This document shows positions 1 through 7,723 of a stretch of 19,679 nucleotides of DNA, one piece after another. Each line of letters begins with the position of its first letter. Position 1 is the first letter of the stretch. Origin of the DNA: DAOTVD01 sp034437075 (GTDB lineage Bacteria; Chloroflexota; Anaerolineae; Aggregatilineales; J027); contig DAOTVD010000383.1 in the NCBI GenBank assembly GCA_034437075.1, forward strand, positions 1-19,679, given 5' to 3'. Made by a program: the position numbers and the translations under genes. The notes below the pieces were generated by a model. That model was not told the origin of the DNA. It worked only from the letters and a program-made list of their open reading frames with translations, and ran no database searches.

Positions 1-2019
1 GCGACCATGCTCGGCCAACCCTATTACCTGGTGACGCCCGAAGTCATCGGCTTTAAGCTAGTGGGCAACTTACCGGAAGGCACTACCGCCACCGACCTGA
101 CACTGACCGTCGTGGAGATGTTGCGCAAAAAAGGCGTGGTCGATAAGTTCGTTGAGTTTTATGGCGATGGGCTGAGCAATATGAGCGTTCCTGACCGCGC
201 AACCATCGCCAATATGGCGCCCGAATACGGCGCGACGATGGGCTTCTTCCCCGTAGATGCTGGAACGCTGGATTACATGCGCCGCACCGGGCGCACCGCG
301 CAAGAGGTCGCATTGCTAGAAGCCTACACCAAAGCCCAGGGCATCTTCCGCGAGGACGGTATGCCCGACCCGGTCTTTACGGATACGCTGGAACTTGACC
401 TGAGCACGATCACCCCTAGCTTAGCCGGGCCGAAACGCCCCCAGGATCGCATTGACCTGACGAACATGCAGCAAGATTTCCAGTCTTCGCTTACTGCTCC
501 GGTGGGCGCGAAAGGGTTTGGCTTAACGGACGAGCAACTCAGCGCCGCCGCCACCTACGCGGATGGCACGACCATGACCCATGGCGCGGTCGTTATCGCT
601 GCGATTACCAGTTGCACCAACACCAGCAACCCCAGCGTGATGATCGGTGCCGGGCTGGTCGCCAAAAAGGCGGTTGAAAAAGGGCTGAGCGTTCCTGGCT
701 ATGTCAAAACCAGCCTGGCGCCTGGCTCGCGCGTTGTAACGGACTATCTGAATAAATCTGGCTTGCAGGAATACCTGAACCAAATCGGGTTTTACACGGT
801 GGGCTATGGCTGCACGACCTGTATTGGCAATAGTGGCCCCCTGCCGGATGAAGTCATCGAGGCTATCCAGTCTGGTGATCTGGTGGCGGCTGGTGTGCTA
901 AGCGGCAATCGCAACTTTGAAGGCCGCATTAATCCGTATGTGCGCGCTAACTATTTGGCCTCGCCGCCGCTGGTTGTGGCTTACGCGCTGGCCGGAACAG
1001 TCGATATTGATCTGTATAACGATCCGCTGGGGCAGGATGCCGAGGGTAACCCGGTGTATTTGAAAGACCTTTGGCCGACGCGCGCTGAAATCGAAGCGAT
1101 TGTGGCCGCTAGCGTCACGCCGGAAATGTTCGAAACCCAATACGGCAACGTGTTTGATGGTAACGAAACCTGGAACGCGATTCAGGGCGTGGGCGAGCCT
1201 GTGTACGCCTGGGATGATAGCTCGACCTATGTGCAAGAGCCGCCATTTTTCATCGACATGCCGCTGGACCCGCAACCAATCCGCGACATCCAGGGCGCGC
1301 GGGTGCTGGTGAAAGTGGGCGATACCGTCACGACCGACCATATTTCGCCCGCTGGCCCCATCGCGCTGGACAGCCCCGCTGGTCAATATCTCATCGAGAA
1401 AGGCGTCGAGCGCAAAGACTTTAATGCCTATGGTGCACGCCGGGGTAACGACCGCGTGATGACGCGCGGCACCTTCGCCAACATCCGCCTGCGTAACCAA
1501 CTCGCGCCGGATACCGAAGGCTGGTGGACGCGCCACCAACCCAGCGATGAGCAAATGACCATTTACGACGCCTCGTTACGTTACAAAACCGAAGATACGC
1601 CGCTGATCGTGCTCGCAGGTGCGGAATATGGCACGGGTAGTTCGCGGGACTGGGCCGCCAAAGGGACGTATCTGCTGGGCGTCAAAGCGGTTATCGCTTC
1701 CAGCTTCGAACGCATCCATCGCAATAATTTGGTGGGGATGGGGGTTCTGCCGCTGACCTTCCAGGCGGGGCAAAGCCACGAATCATTGGGCCTGACCGGC
1801 ACGGAAGAGTATGCCATTTTGGATCTGGACGATGAACTGCAAGTGATGCAAGAGGTGGAAGTGCGCGCAACAAACGCCGCCGGGGAGATGACGACCTTTA
1901 TGGCCACAGTGCGCTTGCATACCCCTGTAGAGATTGAATACTACCGCAATGGCGGAATTTTACAGACCGTGCTGCGGCGTATGCTCAAAGAAAGCCAGGG
2001 CGAAATCAGCCCTGCATAA
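1..2019 (+). CDS. acnA: Aconitate hydratase A, 3' part (5' end outside window)
   Basis: Converts citrate to isocitrate via cis-aconitate in the TCA cycle; cytoplasmic [4Fe-4S] enzyme of the AcnA/IRP1 type. The frame is open from base 1, and the Met at base 7 (start of MLGQPYYLVTPEV) is internal, so the gene continues upstream; roughly 230 residues of a family length near 900 are missing. Cluster ligands are visible: the Cys of SCTNTSNPS (codon at 613-615) and the two Cys of GYGCTTCIGNSGP (about 811-822). The C-terminal swivel domain shows VGDTVTTDHISPAG and the substrate-binding YGTGSSRDWAAKG loop (about 1627-1668). It ends with TAA and converges on phoU, with only 34 bases between the stop codons and no convincing terminator. 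Family assignment is secure. AcnA rather than AcnB follows from the motif order. Confidence 0.96.
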   Translation, partial: ATMLGQPYYLVTPEVIGFKLVGNLPEGTTATDLTLTVVEMLRKKGVVDKFVEFYGDGLSNMSVPDRATIANMAPEYGATMGFFPVDAGTLDYMRRTGRTAQEVALLEAYTKAQGIFREDGMPDPVFTDTLELDLSTITPSLAGPKRPQDRIDLTNMQQDFQSSLTAPVGAKGFGLTDEQLSAAATYADGTTMTHGAVVIAAITSCTNTSNPSVMIGAGLVAKKAVEKGLSVPGYVKTSLAPGSRVVTDYLNKSGLQEYLNQIGFYTVGYGCTTCIGNSGPLPDEVIEAIQSGDLVAAGVLSGNRNFEGRINPYVRANYLASPPLVVAYALAGTVDIDLYNDPLGQDAEGNPVYLKDLWPTRAEIEAIVAASVTPEMFETQYGNVFDGNETWNAIQGVGEPVYAWDDSSTYVQEPPFFIDMPLDPQPIRDIQGARVLVKVGDTVTTDHISPAGPIALDSPAGQYLIEKGVERKDFNAYGARRGNDRVMTRGTFANIRLRNQLAPDTEGWWTRHQPSDEQMTIYDASLRYKTEDTPLIVLAGAEYGTGSSRDWAAKGTYLLGVKAVIASSFERIHRNNLVGMGVLPLTFQAGQSHESLGLTGTEEYAILDLDDELQVMQEVEVRATNAAGEMTTFMATVRLHTPVEIEYYRNGGILQTVLRRMLKESQGEISPA

Positions 2020-2053
2020 ATGAATGGCTGGGGCTCGTGTCGTAGCGGGCCTC

Positions 2054-2740
2054 TCAGCCGATGTTTTGTTCGCGGTCGGGTGGCAATTCACCTGTGACCA
2101 TATACATCGTGCGTTCGCAGATATTGGTCACCCGATCCGCCATGCGCTCTAGGTTGTGCGACACCCACAACAGATACGTCGAGCAATCAATATTGCGTTG
2201 GTCTGCTTTCATCAGCGCGATCAGCTTTTCGTTAATCTGCGCTTGCAGCAAATCCACTTCGTCGTCACGCAGAAAAATTTCCCGAGCGCCTTTTTCATCC
2301 CAGTTGATGAAGGCGTCCTGACTGCCGCGTAGCATCTCTTGCGTAATGTGTTGCATCGACATCAGTTCGCGCGGGGGTTGGAAGACATAGCTCTGGGCCA
2401 TCTGGCGAATAATTTTGGCAATCCCAGCGGCGTAATCTGCGATACGTTCAAGCTCCACCGTAATATGAATGGTGGCGATCAAAGCGCGCATGTCGCGCGC
2501 GGTAGGTTGCTGGGTGGCGACGGTTTGGTACGCCTTCTGCTCGATATGGTAGCGCAGTTGGTTAATATGACGATCATCGCGGATGATTTCACTGGCAGCC
2601 ACGACATCCAAATTGACCAAAGCGGTCACGCTTCGCGCGATGGCCGTATCGGTCAGATCACTCATGCGCACCACATCATCGCGTAACATCAAAATGGTAC
2701 GCTCTAATTGGCTGGTATAGTGTAATCCGCTGGTCTTCAT
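2054..2740 (-). CDS. phoU: PhoU, phosphate transport/signalling regulator
   Basis: Negative regulator linking the PstSCAB transporter to the PhoR-type sensor and limiting phosphate uptake; a cytoplasmic, all-helical protein. The 228 residues carry two PhoU three-helix repeats. Each has an acidic, metal-binding-type helix: ELERIADYAAGIAK in the first half and NLERMADRVTNICE in the second, and each half also has a charged RDDRHINQ / RDDEVDLL segment. The frame could extend to a TTG two codons earlier (2746), but the ATG at 2740 is preferred. The Shine-Dalgarno is weak (GAAAAG). It is last in pstS-pstC-pstA-pstB-phoU, 121 bases after pstB, and that gap holds a long hairpin. Neither a PhoR nor a PhoB/PhoP gene is in the window. 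Confidence 0.95.
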   Translation of the reverse strand: MKTSGLHYTSQLERTILMLRDDVVRMSDLTDTAIARSVTALVNLDVVAASEIIRDDRHINQLRYHIEQKAYQTVATQQPTARDMRALIATIHITVELERIADYAAGIAKIIRQMAQSYVFQPPRELMSMQHITQEMLRGSQDAFINWDEKGAREIFLRDDEVDLLQAQINEKLIALMKADQRNIDCSTYLLWVSHNLERMADRVTNICERTMYMVTGELPPDREQNIG

Positions 2741-2788
2741 ACACAAACTTTTCGGCTCGTTGGTTTGGGTGGTGAGGCAATATAGAAG

Positions 2789-2829
2789 ATATAGGTAGGT
2801 GGCTTCGCTATATAGCCACCTGCCTATAT
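2789..2829 (-). repeat. Long hairpin in the pstB-phoU intercistronic gap
   Basis: Arms 2789-2804 and 2814-2829 pair over 16 positions (ATATAGGTAGGTGGCT with its complement) around a 9-base loop. The single defect, 2796 against 2822, is G-U in a plus transcript and A-C in the minus transcript that carries pstB-phoU. No T-run follows in either direction, so it does not look like an intrinsic terminator. A processing or mRNA-stability element that separates phoU from pstB expression is more likely. Outside it, a 7-bp ACCGGGC/GCCCGGT repeat spans the pstB stop codon (about 2848-2879). Confidence 0.7.
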
Positions 2830-2861
2830 ATTAGCTTAAACCGGGCTATAGCACCAAGGCT

Positions 2862-3665
2862 TTAGCCGAAGCGCCCGGTGATGTAATCTTCGGTGCGTGA
2901 ATCCGACGGACGGTTGAAAATGACGTCGGTTTCGTCATATTCCACCAATTCACCCGTGCGCATACCATCGTCTGTTTGGGCCACCATCATAAAAGCGGTA
3001 TGGTCAGAAACGCGCGCGGCTTGCTGCATGTTATGCGTTACGATGATGATCGTGTATTGTTCTTTCAGTTCGCGCATGAGTTCTTCAATGCGCAACGTTG
3101 CGATGGGGTCAAGCGCCGAGCAAGGCTCGTCCATCAAGATGATTTCCGGCTCTACGGCCAGCGCCCGCGCGATGCACAAGCGTTGTTGCTGCCCACCCGA
3201 GAGCGCCAAGCCAGATTTCTTCAAATCATCTTTCACTTCATCCCACAGCGCGGCCTGTTTCAAGCTACGCTCCACGATTTCATTCAGAACGCTCTTATCA
3301 CGCTGGCCCAGAATGCGCGGGCCATAGGCGATATTATCAAAGATTGATTTTGGAAAAGGATTCGGCTTCTGGAAAACCATGCCAATCCGGCGCCGGACTT
3401 CTACTGGATCGACATCATCGGCGTACAGGTTTTTGCCGTGGAAAAGCAATTCACCCGTGGTGCGCGCCACTGGAATGAGATCGTTCATGCGGTTCATGGA
3501 ACGCAACAAGGTACTCTTGCCGCATCCCGAAGGGCCGATCAGCGCCGTGATTTTATTGGGCTGAATATCCATCGAGACATCCCGCACGGCCAGAAAATCG
3601 CCATAGTAAATGTGTAAACCGCGCGTTTGCAGCGCAAATTTGCCATTTTGGGCGGTGTTCGTCAT
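2862..3665 (-). CDS. pstB: Phosphate ABC transporter ATP-binding protein PstB
   Basis: ATPase of the high-affinity phosphate importer, bound to the inner face of PstA/PstC. The 267 residues match the usual PstB length. Visible motifs: Walker A GPSGCGKST (44-52), Q-loop within MVFQKPNPFPKSI (about 97-108, a PstB hallmark), ABC signature LSGGQQQR (155-162), Walker B IILMDEP (175-181) followed by the D-loop SALD, and the H-loop His at 211 in VTHNMQQA. The C-terminus, SRTEDYITGRFG, is typical of PstB. The ATG lies 2 bases after the pstA stop, and its ribosome-binding site AGGAG is formed by the last codons of pstA, suggesting translational coupling. Confidence 0.98.
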   Translation of the reverse strand: MTNTAQNGKFALQTRGLHIYYGDFLAVRDVSMDIQPNKITALIGPSGCGKSTLLRSMNRMNDLIPVARTTGELLFHGKNLYADDVDPVEVRRRIGMVFQKPNPFPKSIFDNIAYGPRILGQRDKSVLNEIVERSLKQAALWDEVKDDLKKSGLALSGGQQQRLCIARALAVEPEIILMDEPCSALDPIATLRIEELMRELKEQYTIIIVTHNMQQAARVSDHTAFMMVAQTDDGMRTGELVEYDETDVIFNRPSDSRTEDYITGRFG

Positions 3666-3667
3666 GG

Positions 3668-5521
3668 TTACCTACTCCTGCTGAAACGATTACGCAAAAT
3701 GATAGCGACAGAATTGAGCGACAATAGAATGATCAACAAGACCACAATCGCCGCCGCCGAGGCATCGCGGAATTCGGGTTCCGGTTCGACAGTCCAGCGA
3801 TAAATCTGGATGGGCAAAACGGTAAATTTCGAGAAGGGGCTATCTGGGTTGATCGTGATGTATGTGGCAGCCCCGACCACAATCATCGGCGCGGTTTCAC
3901 CAATCGCGCGCGAAACGGCCAAAATTGTCCCGGTGAGGATACCTGGCAGGGCATAGGGCAATACGTGGTTCCAGATGGTTTGCCATTGGGTGGCCCCTAG
4001 CCCAAAGCTGGCCTGGCGCAACGAATTCGGCACTGCGCGGATGGCTTCTTGCGCATTAATGATCAGAATGGGCAAAATCAGCAGCGACATTGTCAGCGAA
4101 GCCGAAATGAGCGTACGTCCATTGGCCGTGGTGGGGTCACCAAAGCCAAAGACCTCGCCGCTGGTGAGGACTTCTAGCGCGCGCACAAACACTGCCAAAC
4201 CCAAAATACCGTAGATGATCGAGGGCACGCCAGAAAGGTTATAGATATTGGTCTGGATGAGACGATTCAGGCGGTTGTTTTCGGCATATTCTTCCAGGTA
4301 AATGGCGGCGCCAATGCCCAGTGGAAAGGCAAAGAGCATGGTCATTAAAATCATCCAGATGGAACCCAACAGCGCCGTTCGGATACCGGCCAATTCGGGG
4401 CGGCTGTTCATAGGCTGGGTCAGGAAGTCGAGATTAACCCAGGAATAAAATTTCAGTTCCGCGCCTTCCAAGTCGGGGTTGGTTTCTAGCTCTTGCTCGA
4501 TGCTGTTGTAGTCCAAAACGACTTCATTCAGGGGCCAACTGCGCGCGACCTGCAATTGCGCCACTTCAGCCTGCACGAAATCCCGCAATTGCTGTTCATC
4601 CAAGTTCATGAACAAGATTTCCTGGTAATCTTCGGACGCCAGAGGCGGGTTACCAATGGGTTTATTCCGCAAGCGTTCGGGGTATTGGCCAGGCTCTAGC
4701 AATTCGCCAACGGTTTGGTCACTCACATTGCGTAAGCGGTCGGCGCCATCGTCTAACGTGACACCCAAAACCCAGTCTAGCACCAGAATACGCAAACGGG
4801 CCGGATTAGCTTCAAAAGATTGTGTCGCAATGATGGAGAGTTGGTCGGTGGTTAATTCCTCGAATGGGATCGGTGGAGACGGCACCTCACCATAAACTTC
4901 GGTAGTGAGTGCGTTCAGGCGCACTTCGCCGATTTCGCCGATTTCAGTAGAGAACGTGTGGCCATCTACCTCCTCGCGCATAAATGCGTCGAAGCCCTCG
5001 CTGCCCAGGTTGGTATACAGCACGTTCAAATATTGGGCTACCGTGGGCGTGATATCTTGGGTGAAGTCACCAAAGCGCACATTTTCCAATTCGGCGGGGT
5101 ACTGTCCTTCGTCCAGCAATTCGCCGAACGTTTGGTTGACCGTTTCCAGCACCGCTTCCCGATTTTCTAGGTCTACACCCAGAACGTATTCGGCAGTCAA
5201 CAGGCGCAACCAGTCCGGTTGGCCTTCGAAGAAATGTTCGGCCACGGCCAGCTTATCTTCGTCGCTGAGCCCGGCGTAATCACGCTCGACCGTAATCCAG
5301 CGTTCGGCCAGGGTATCGGGATTATTGCGGAAGTTCTCGGCCACAACACCAAACGCTTCGCGAGCGATATTATAAAACAGGGCCGTTAAGGCAATCAGGG
5401 CGATGATAATCGCCATAAAGAACAACGTGCGCCACACCGCCCCAATCTGATTGCGGCGTTTGATGCCTTGCTGGAATGCTTCCTCGTCGGGTAGATAGGT
5501 CGTGCGGACGGGCGTACTCAT
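3668..5521 (-). CDS. pstA: Phosphate ABC transporter permease PstA with large duplicated extracytoplasmic insert
   Basis: Membrane subunit that forms the phosphate pore with PstC. At 617 residues it is about twice the usual 280-300. The first membrane helix (about 32-52) is followed by a hydrophilic, acidic insert of about 330 residues before the normal permease core resumes near residue 376. The core has the remaining helices and the EAA loop for PstB contact (about 491-515, NAQEAIRAVPNSLRQASFGLG), then GETAPMIVVGAA. The insert is internally duplicated: residues 84-185 and 222-320 align over their whole length (LRLL/LRIL, VLGV.L, QT.GELL..GQYP). The ATG overlaps the pstC stop as ATGA. The core identity is secure. 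I do not recognise the insert; it may or may not be related to the DUF3333 extension of some proteobacterial PstA proteins. Confidence 0.95.
   Translation of the reverse strand: MSTPVRTTYLPDEEAFQQGIKRRNQIGAVWRTLFFMAIIIALIALTALFYNIAREAFGVVAENFRNNPDTLAERWITVERDYAGLSDEDKLAVAEHFFEGQPDWLRLLTAEYVLGVDLENREAVLETVNQTFGELLDEGQYPAELENVRFGDFTQDITPTVAQYLNVLYTNLGSEGFDAFMREEVDGHTFSTEIGEIGEVRLNALTTEVYGEVPSPPIPFEELTTDQLSIIATQSFEANPARLRILVLDWVLGVTLDDGADRLRNVSDQTVGELLEPGQYPERLRNKPIGNPPLASEDYQEILFMNLDEQQLRDFVQAEVAQLQVARSWPLNEVVLDYNSIEQELETNPDLEGAELKFYSWVNLDFLTQPMNSRPELAGIRTALLGSIWMILMTMLFAFPLGIGAAIYLEEYAENNRLNRLIQTNIYNLSGVPSIIYGILGLAVFVRALEVLTSGEVFGFGDPTTANGRTLISASLTMSLLILPILIINAQEAIRAVPNSLRQASFGLGATQWQTIWNHVLPYALPGILTGTILAVSRAIGETAPMIVVGAATYITINPDSPFSKFTVLPIQIYRWTVEPEPEFRDASAAAIVVLLIILLSLNSVAIILRNRFSRSR
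4562..4858 (-). repeat. PstA insert, repeat unit 2 (residues 222-320)
   Basis: Second copy of the duplicated domain. It runs from ELTTDQL to DFVQAEV and contains LRIL, DWVLGVTL, DQTVGELLEPGQYP and NLDEQQL. It aligns with unit 1 with only a few gaps. A linker of about 36 residues (186-221, proline-rich near PSPPIP) separates the copies, and about 55 residues lead from unit 2 back to the membrane core. Confidence 0.8.
4967..5272 (-). repeat. PstA insert, repeat unit 1 (residues 84-185)
   Basis: First copy of the duplicated domain in the extracytoplasmic insert of PstA. It runs from GLSDEDKL to DAFMREEV and contains LRLL, EYVLGVDL, NQTFGELLDEGQYP and a late NLGSEGF segment. These line up in the same order and spacing with unit 2 at 4562-4858. 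The duplication is seen at the protein level; I did not check nucleotide identity systematically. Confidence 0.8.
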
Positions 5522-6480
5522 TCGTATTCCTCCCGAAAGCGATTAACTACCACGCGCGCCAGGATATTCAGCGTTAAGGTAACGATGAACAACGTCAGAC
5601 CAATTGCAAAAATACTGTTATAATCTGGCGTGCCAAAACCAGTGTCGCCACCACTAATGCGCGCGATATAACCCGTCATGGTCTCGGCAGCCACAAAGGG
5701 GTTAAACGTAAAGTTCGAGCCCGACCCGGCGGCGATGGCGACGATCATCGTCTCGCCTACTGCACGCGCAATCGCGATAATGAAGGCCGCGATAACGCCC
5801 GAAAGGGCCGCGGGAACAACGATTCTGGTACTGGCTTCAAACTTAGTGGAGCCCAGCCCATAGGCTGCTTCGCGCAGGGAACGGGGCACAGATTGCAGCG
5901 CGTCTTCGGCCATGGTGGCTACCATGGGCAAAATCATGATCCCCACGACGATGCCCGCCGAGGCCGTGTTCTGAAAGCCGACGGTATCATTACCGAAGAT
6001 GAGCTTTAGCAATGGGGTCATAAAGGTGAGCGCAAAGAACCCATAAACCACCGTCGGGATGCCCGCCAGCACTTCCAAAATAGGTTTAATGACCCGCCGA
6101 AGCTGGGGTGAGGCATATTCACTGAGAAAGATCGCGGAGCCCAAACCCAAAGGCAACGCTACAAGCATGGCGAAGGTACTGGTCATCAGCGTCGCGTTGA
6201 GCAGGGGCAAAATGCCAAAATCATCCACTACCGGATTCCAACTTGTCGAGGTAAAAAACTCGACAATATTGACATCGCCTTGCGCAAACAGCCGGATCGA
6301 TTCTTCACTGAGCACGACAACGATGCCAATCGTGGTCAGGATTGACGCCACCCCACACACAAACAACACAGACTGAATGACCGTTTCACCCAACCGAGGT
6401 CGCTTGCTCAGGTCGAGGTCACGCTCGCTGGCTGCCGCTGTGCTGTAATCTTGTGGTTGAGTTATGGCTTGGTTTTCCAT
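5518..6480 (-). CDS. pstC: Phosphate ABC transporter permease PstC
   Basis: Second pore-forming subunit of the phosphate importer. Its 320 residues are normal for the family, so the oversized loop is confined to PstA. A hydrophilic N-terminus (1-30) precedes a first membrane helix (about 36-57), and the permease core starts with PLLNATLMTS (about 92). LEVLAGIPTVVYGFFAL (about 136-152) is a PstC/PstA signature. The EAA loop for PstB contact is EDALQSVPRSLREAAYGLG (192-210), followed by ARAVGETMIVAIAAG. The ATG has a good ribosome-binding site (GGAGAG, 6 bases away). It lies 128 bases after pstS, and that gap is filled with hairpins. Its stop overlaps the pstA start by 4 bases. Confidence 0.97.
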   Translation of the reverse strand: MENQAITQPQDYSTAAASERDLDLSKRPRLGETVIQSVLFVCGVASILTTIGIVVVLSEESIRLFAQGDVNIVEFFTSTSWNPVVDDFGILPLLNATLMTSTFAMLVALPLGLGSAIFLSEYASPQLRRVIKPILEVLAGIPTVVYGFFALTFMTPLLKLIFGNDTVGFQNTASAGIVVGIMILPMVATMAEDALQSVPRSLREAAYGLGSTKFEASTRIVVPAALSGVIAAFIIAIARAVGETMIVAIAAGSGSNFTFNPFVAAETMTGYIARISGGDTGFGTPDYNSIFAIGLTLFIVTLTLNILARVVVNRFREEYE

Positions 6481-6504
6481 TATCTACTCTCCTGTATTTT
6501 ACAA

Positions 6505-6601
6505 TCTGCTTCGGCAGAGCGAGCCCCCACCAGGTTGTCTGACAACAATATGGGGAGAGACAAAGCTCTCCCCAGTATTGCGAATTAGGGCTTACGCCCT
6601 A
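6505..6601 (-). repeat. Cluster of four hairpins between pstS and pstC
   Basis: Four consecutive small inverted repeats lie in the 128-base gap. 6586-6601: TAGGGC/GCCCTA with a 4-base loop (GTAA in the transcript). 6551-6574: TGGGGAGAG/CTCTCCCCA, a perfect 9-bp stem with a 6-base loop. 6534-6546: GTTGT/ACAAC with a 3-base loop. 6505-6518: TCTGC/GCAGA with a 4-base loop (CGAA in the transcript, TTCG on the plus strand). None is followed by a T-run, so they look like stability or processing elements rather than a full terminator. Such structures often let a binding-protein gene be expressed above its permease genes. Confidence 0.7.
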
Positions 6602-6608
6602 CAGCCGC

Positions 6609-7661
6609 TTATTCGCGGTAGAGGTCGTACTCGCCTTCCATTTCGCCCATGGCGATCATCCAGTTCATGCGGGCACCGTTCAGGGCCGCGTCACTGGCGG
6701 GGAAGTAGCCGACTTCAATGACGATTTCATTGACGTTTTGCAGGTAGTAGCTGATGAAGGAGGCTACCTGAGCTTTTTCCTGCATGATGCTGGGCGCGCC
6801 GTAGATGAACAGCGGGCGGGCTAGCGGATAGGCATCATCGCCAACAGCTTCCACAGATTCTTGGCTGGGGGCCACGCCGTTAATGGGCAGGCTGGTCAGG
6901 ATATCTTGGTTCTCCAGGTAGTAGGCATAACCAAAGTAGCCGATGGCGAAGGGGCTGTCGGACACGCCGTTCACCAGCACGTTGTCATCTTCGCTGAGCT
7001 GGATGCCACCCGCGTTCAGGATGTACTCGGCGGGGTCTTCGACGCCTTCTTCTTCGGCCAGGCCTTCGTACAGAGCTTCTACGAAGAAGTCAAAGGTACC
7101 GCTGTCGGTGCCAGGGCTGAACAACTGGATCGCTTCAGCAGGCCAATCTTCACCCGCACCCGGCACGTCGGCCCAGGTGACGTCGCTACCGTTGCTGAAG
7201 ATGAATTGCAATTGCTCGATGGTCAGGCCATCTTCGCCGACGAAGTCATTGGTTTCGCTCACGGTCACCGCCAGAGCATCCGTACCAACACGGAAGGGCA
7301 CCGGGAAACGATCATTTCCTTCGCAGGCTTCCACTTCGTCGGACTCGATCACGCGGCTCGCGTTAGAAATGTCGGTTTCAGCCGCCACACAGAAGCGCTC
7401 GAAACCCCCACCGCTACCGATGATGTCCAGGGTTACGGTACCACCGTAGCCACCTTCTTCGAAACGCTCGATCATGGCCTGGGTCAGCGGGCCGACCGTC
7501 GAGCTACCAGCGGTCACGATGTCGCCTTCGACCAACAACGGGTCAACCGGCGCCAACTCGACCATTTCCATATCTTCTTCGTCATCCTGAGCATTGACAG
7601 CGACAGCCGTCATGGCCAGTACGAGAACCAAAGCGAGCACGAGCAACTTAGACAGTTTCAT
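6609..7661 (-). CDS. pstS: Phosphate-binding protein PstS
   Basis: Extracytoplasmic receptor that captures phosphate for PstCAB. The 350 residues begin with a signal peptide: MKLSK, a hydrophobic stretch of about 16 residues, then a likely signal peptidase I site after AVNA (residue 24). No lipobox Cys is present. The mature N-terminus is very acidic (QDDEEDMEM). Phosphate-binding family motifs are visible: AGSSTVGPLTQAMIERF (51-67), GSGGGFERFC (82-91), ISNASR (98-103) and GTDSGTFDFF (184-193). Cys91 and Cys113 could form a disulfide. The group resembles the SphX/PstS binding proteins. The ATG follows GGAGGA (7673-7678) at a rather long 11-base spacing. It is first in the operon, with phosphate-type regulatory repeats upstream. 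Confidence 0.97.
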   Translation of the reverse strand: MKLSKLLVLALVLVLAMTAVAVNAQDDEEDMEMVELAPVDPLLVEGDIVTAGSSTVGPLTQAMIERFEEGGYGGTVTLDIIGSGGGFERFCVAAETDISNASRVIESDEVEACEGNDRFPVPFRVGTDALAVTVSETNDFVGEDGLTIEQLQFIFSNGSDVTWADVPGAGEDWPAEAIQLFSPGTDSGTFDFFVEALYEGLAEEEGVEDPAEYILNAGGIQLSEDDNVLVNGVSDSPFAIGYFGYAYYLENQDILTSLPINGVAPSQESVEAVGDDAYPLARPLFIYGAPSIMQEKAQVASFISYYLQNVNEIVIEVGYFPASDAALNGARMNWMIAMGEMEGEYDLYRE

Positions 7662-7697
7662 GGTTTGTACATTCCTCCAAACTGAACTTGTTCTTTA

Positions 7698-7713
7698 CTC
7701 GGGATACCCCGAG
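7698..7713 (-). promoter_or_regulatory. Perfect palindrome in the pstS leader
   Basis: CTCGGG/CCCGAG arms flank a 4-base loop (GTAT in the transcript). It lies between the candidate pstS -10 box and the pstS ribosome-binding site, so it would be in the 5' untranslated RNA or act as a DNA operator. No T-run follows. Function unknown. Confidence 0.5.
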
Positions 7714-7723
7714 GCAGTAGGCT

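Noticed and set aside
898..1554. 218-residue open frame antisense to aconitase
   Set aside because: Lies wholly inside a strongly conserved gene, shows no domain-like hydrophobic pattern, and looks like a codon-bias shadow.
2007..2038. Possible bidirectional terminator between acnA and phoU
   Set aside because: Only a 5-bp AGCCC/GGGCT pairing with a long loop and no T-run in either direction.
2848..2879. ACCGGGC/GCCCGGT repeat spanning the pstB stop, as a terminator
   Set aside because: 7-bp stem with a loop of nearly 20 bases and only TTT after it. phoU follows in the same operon, so a true terminator is unlikely.
6861..7685. 274-residue open frame antisense to pstS
   Set aside because: Mirrors nearly all of pstS. 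The His/Gln/Gly-rich composition is that of a shadow frame, and there is no ribosome-binding site.
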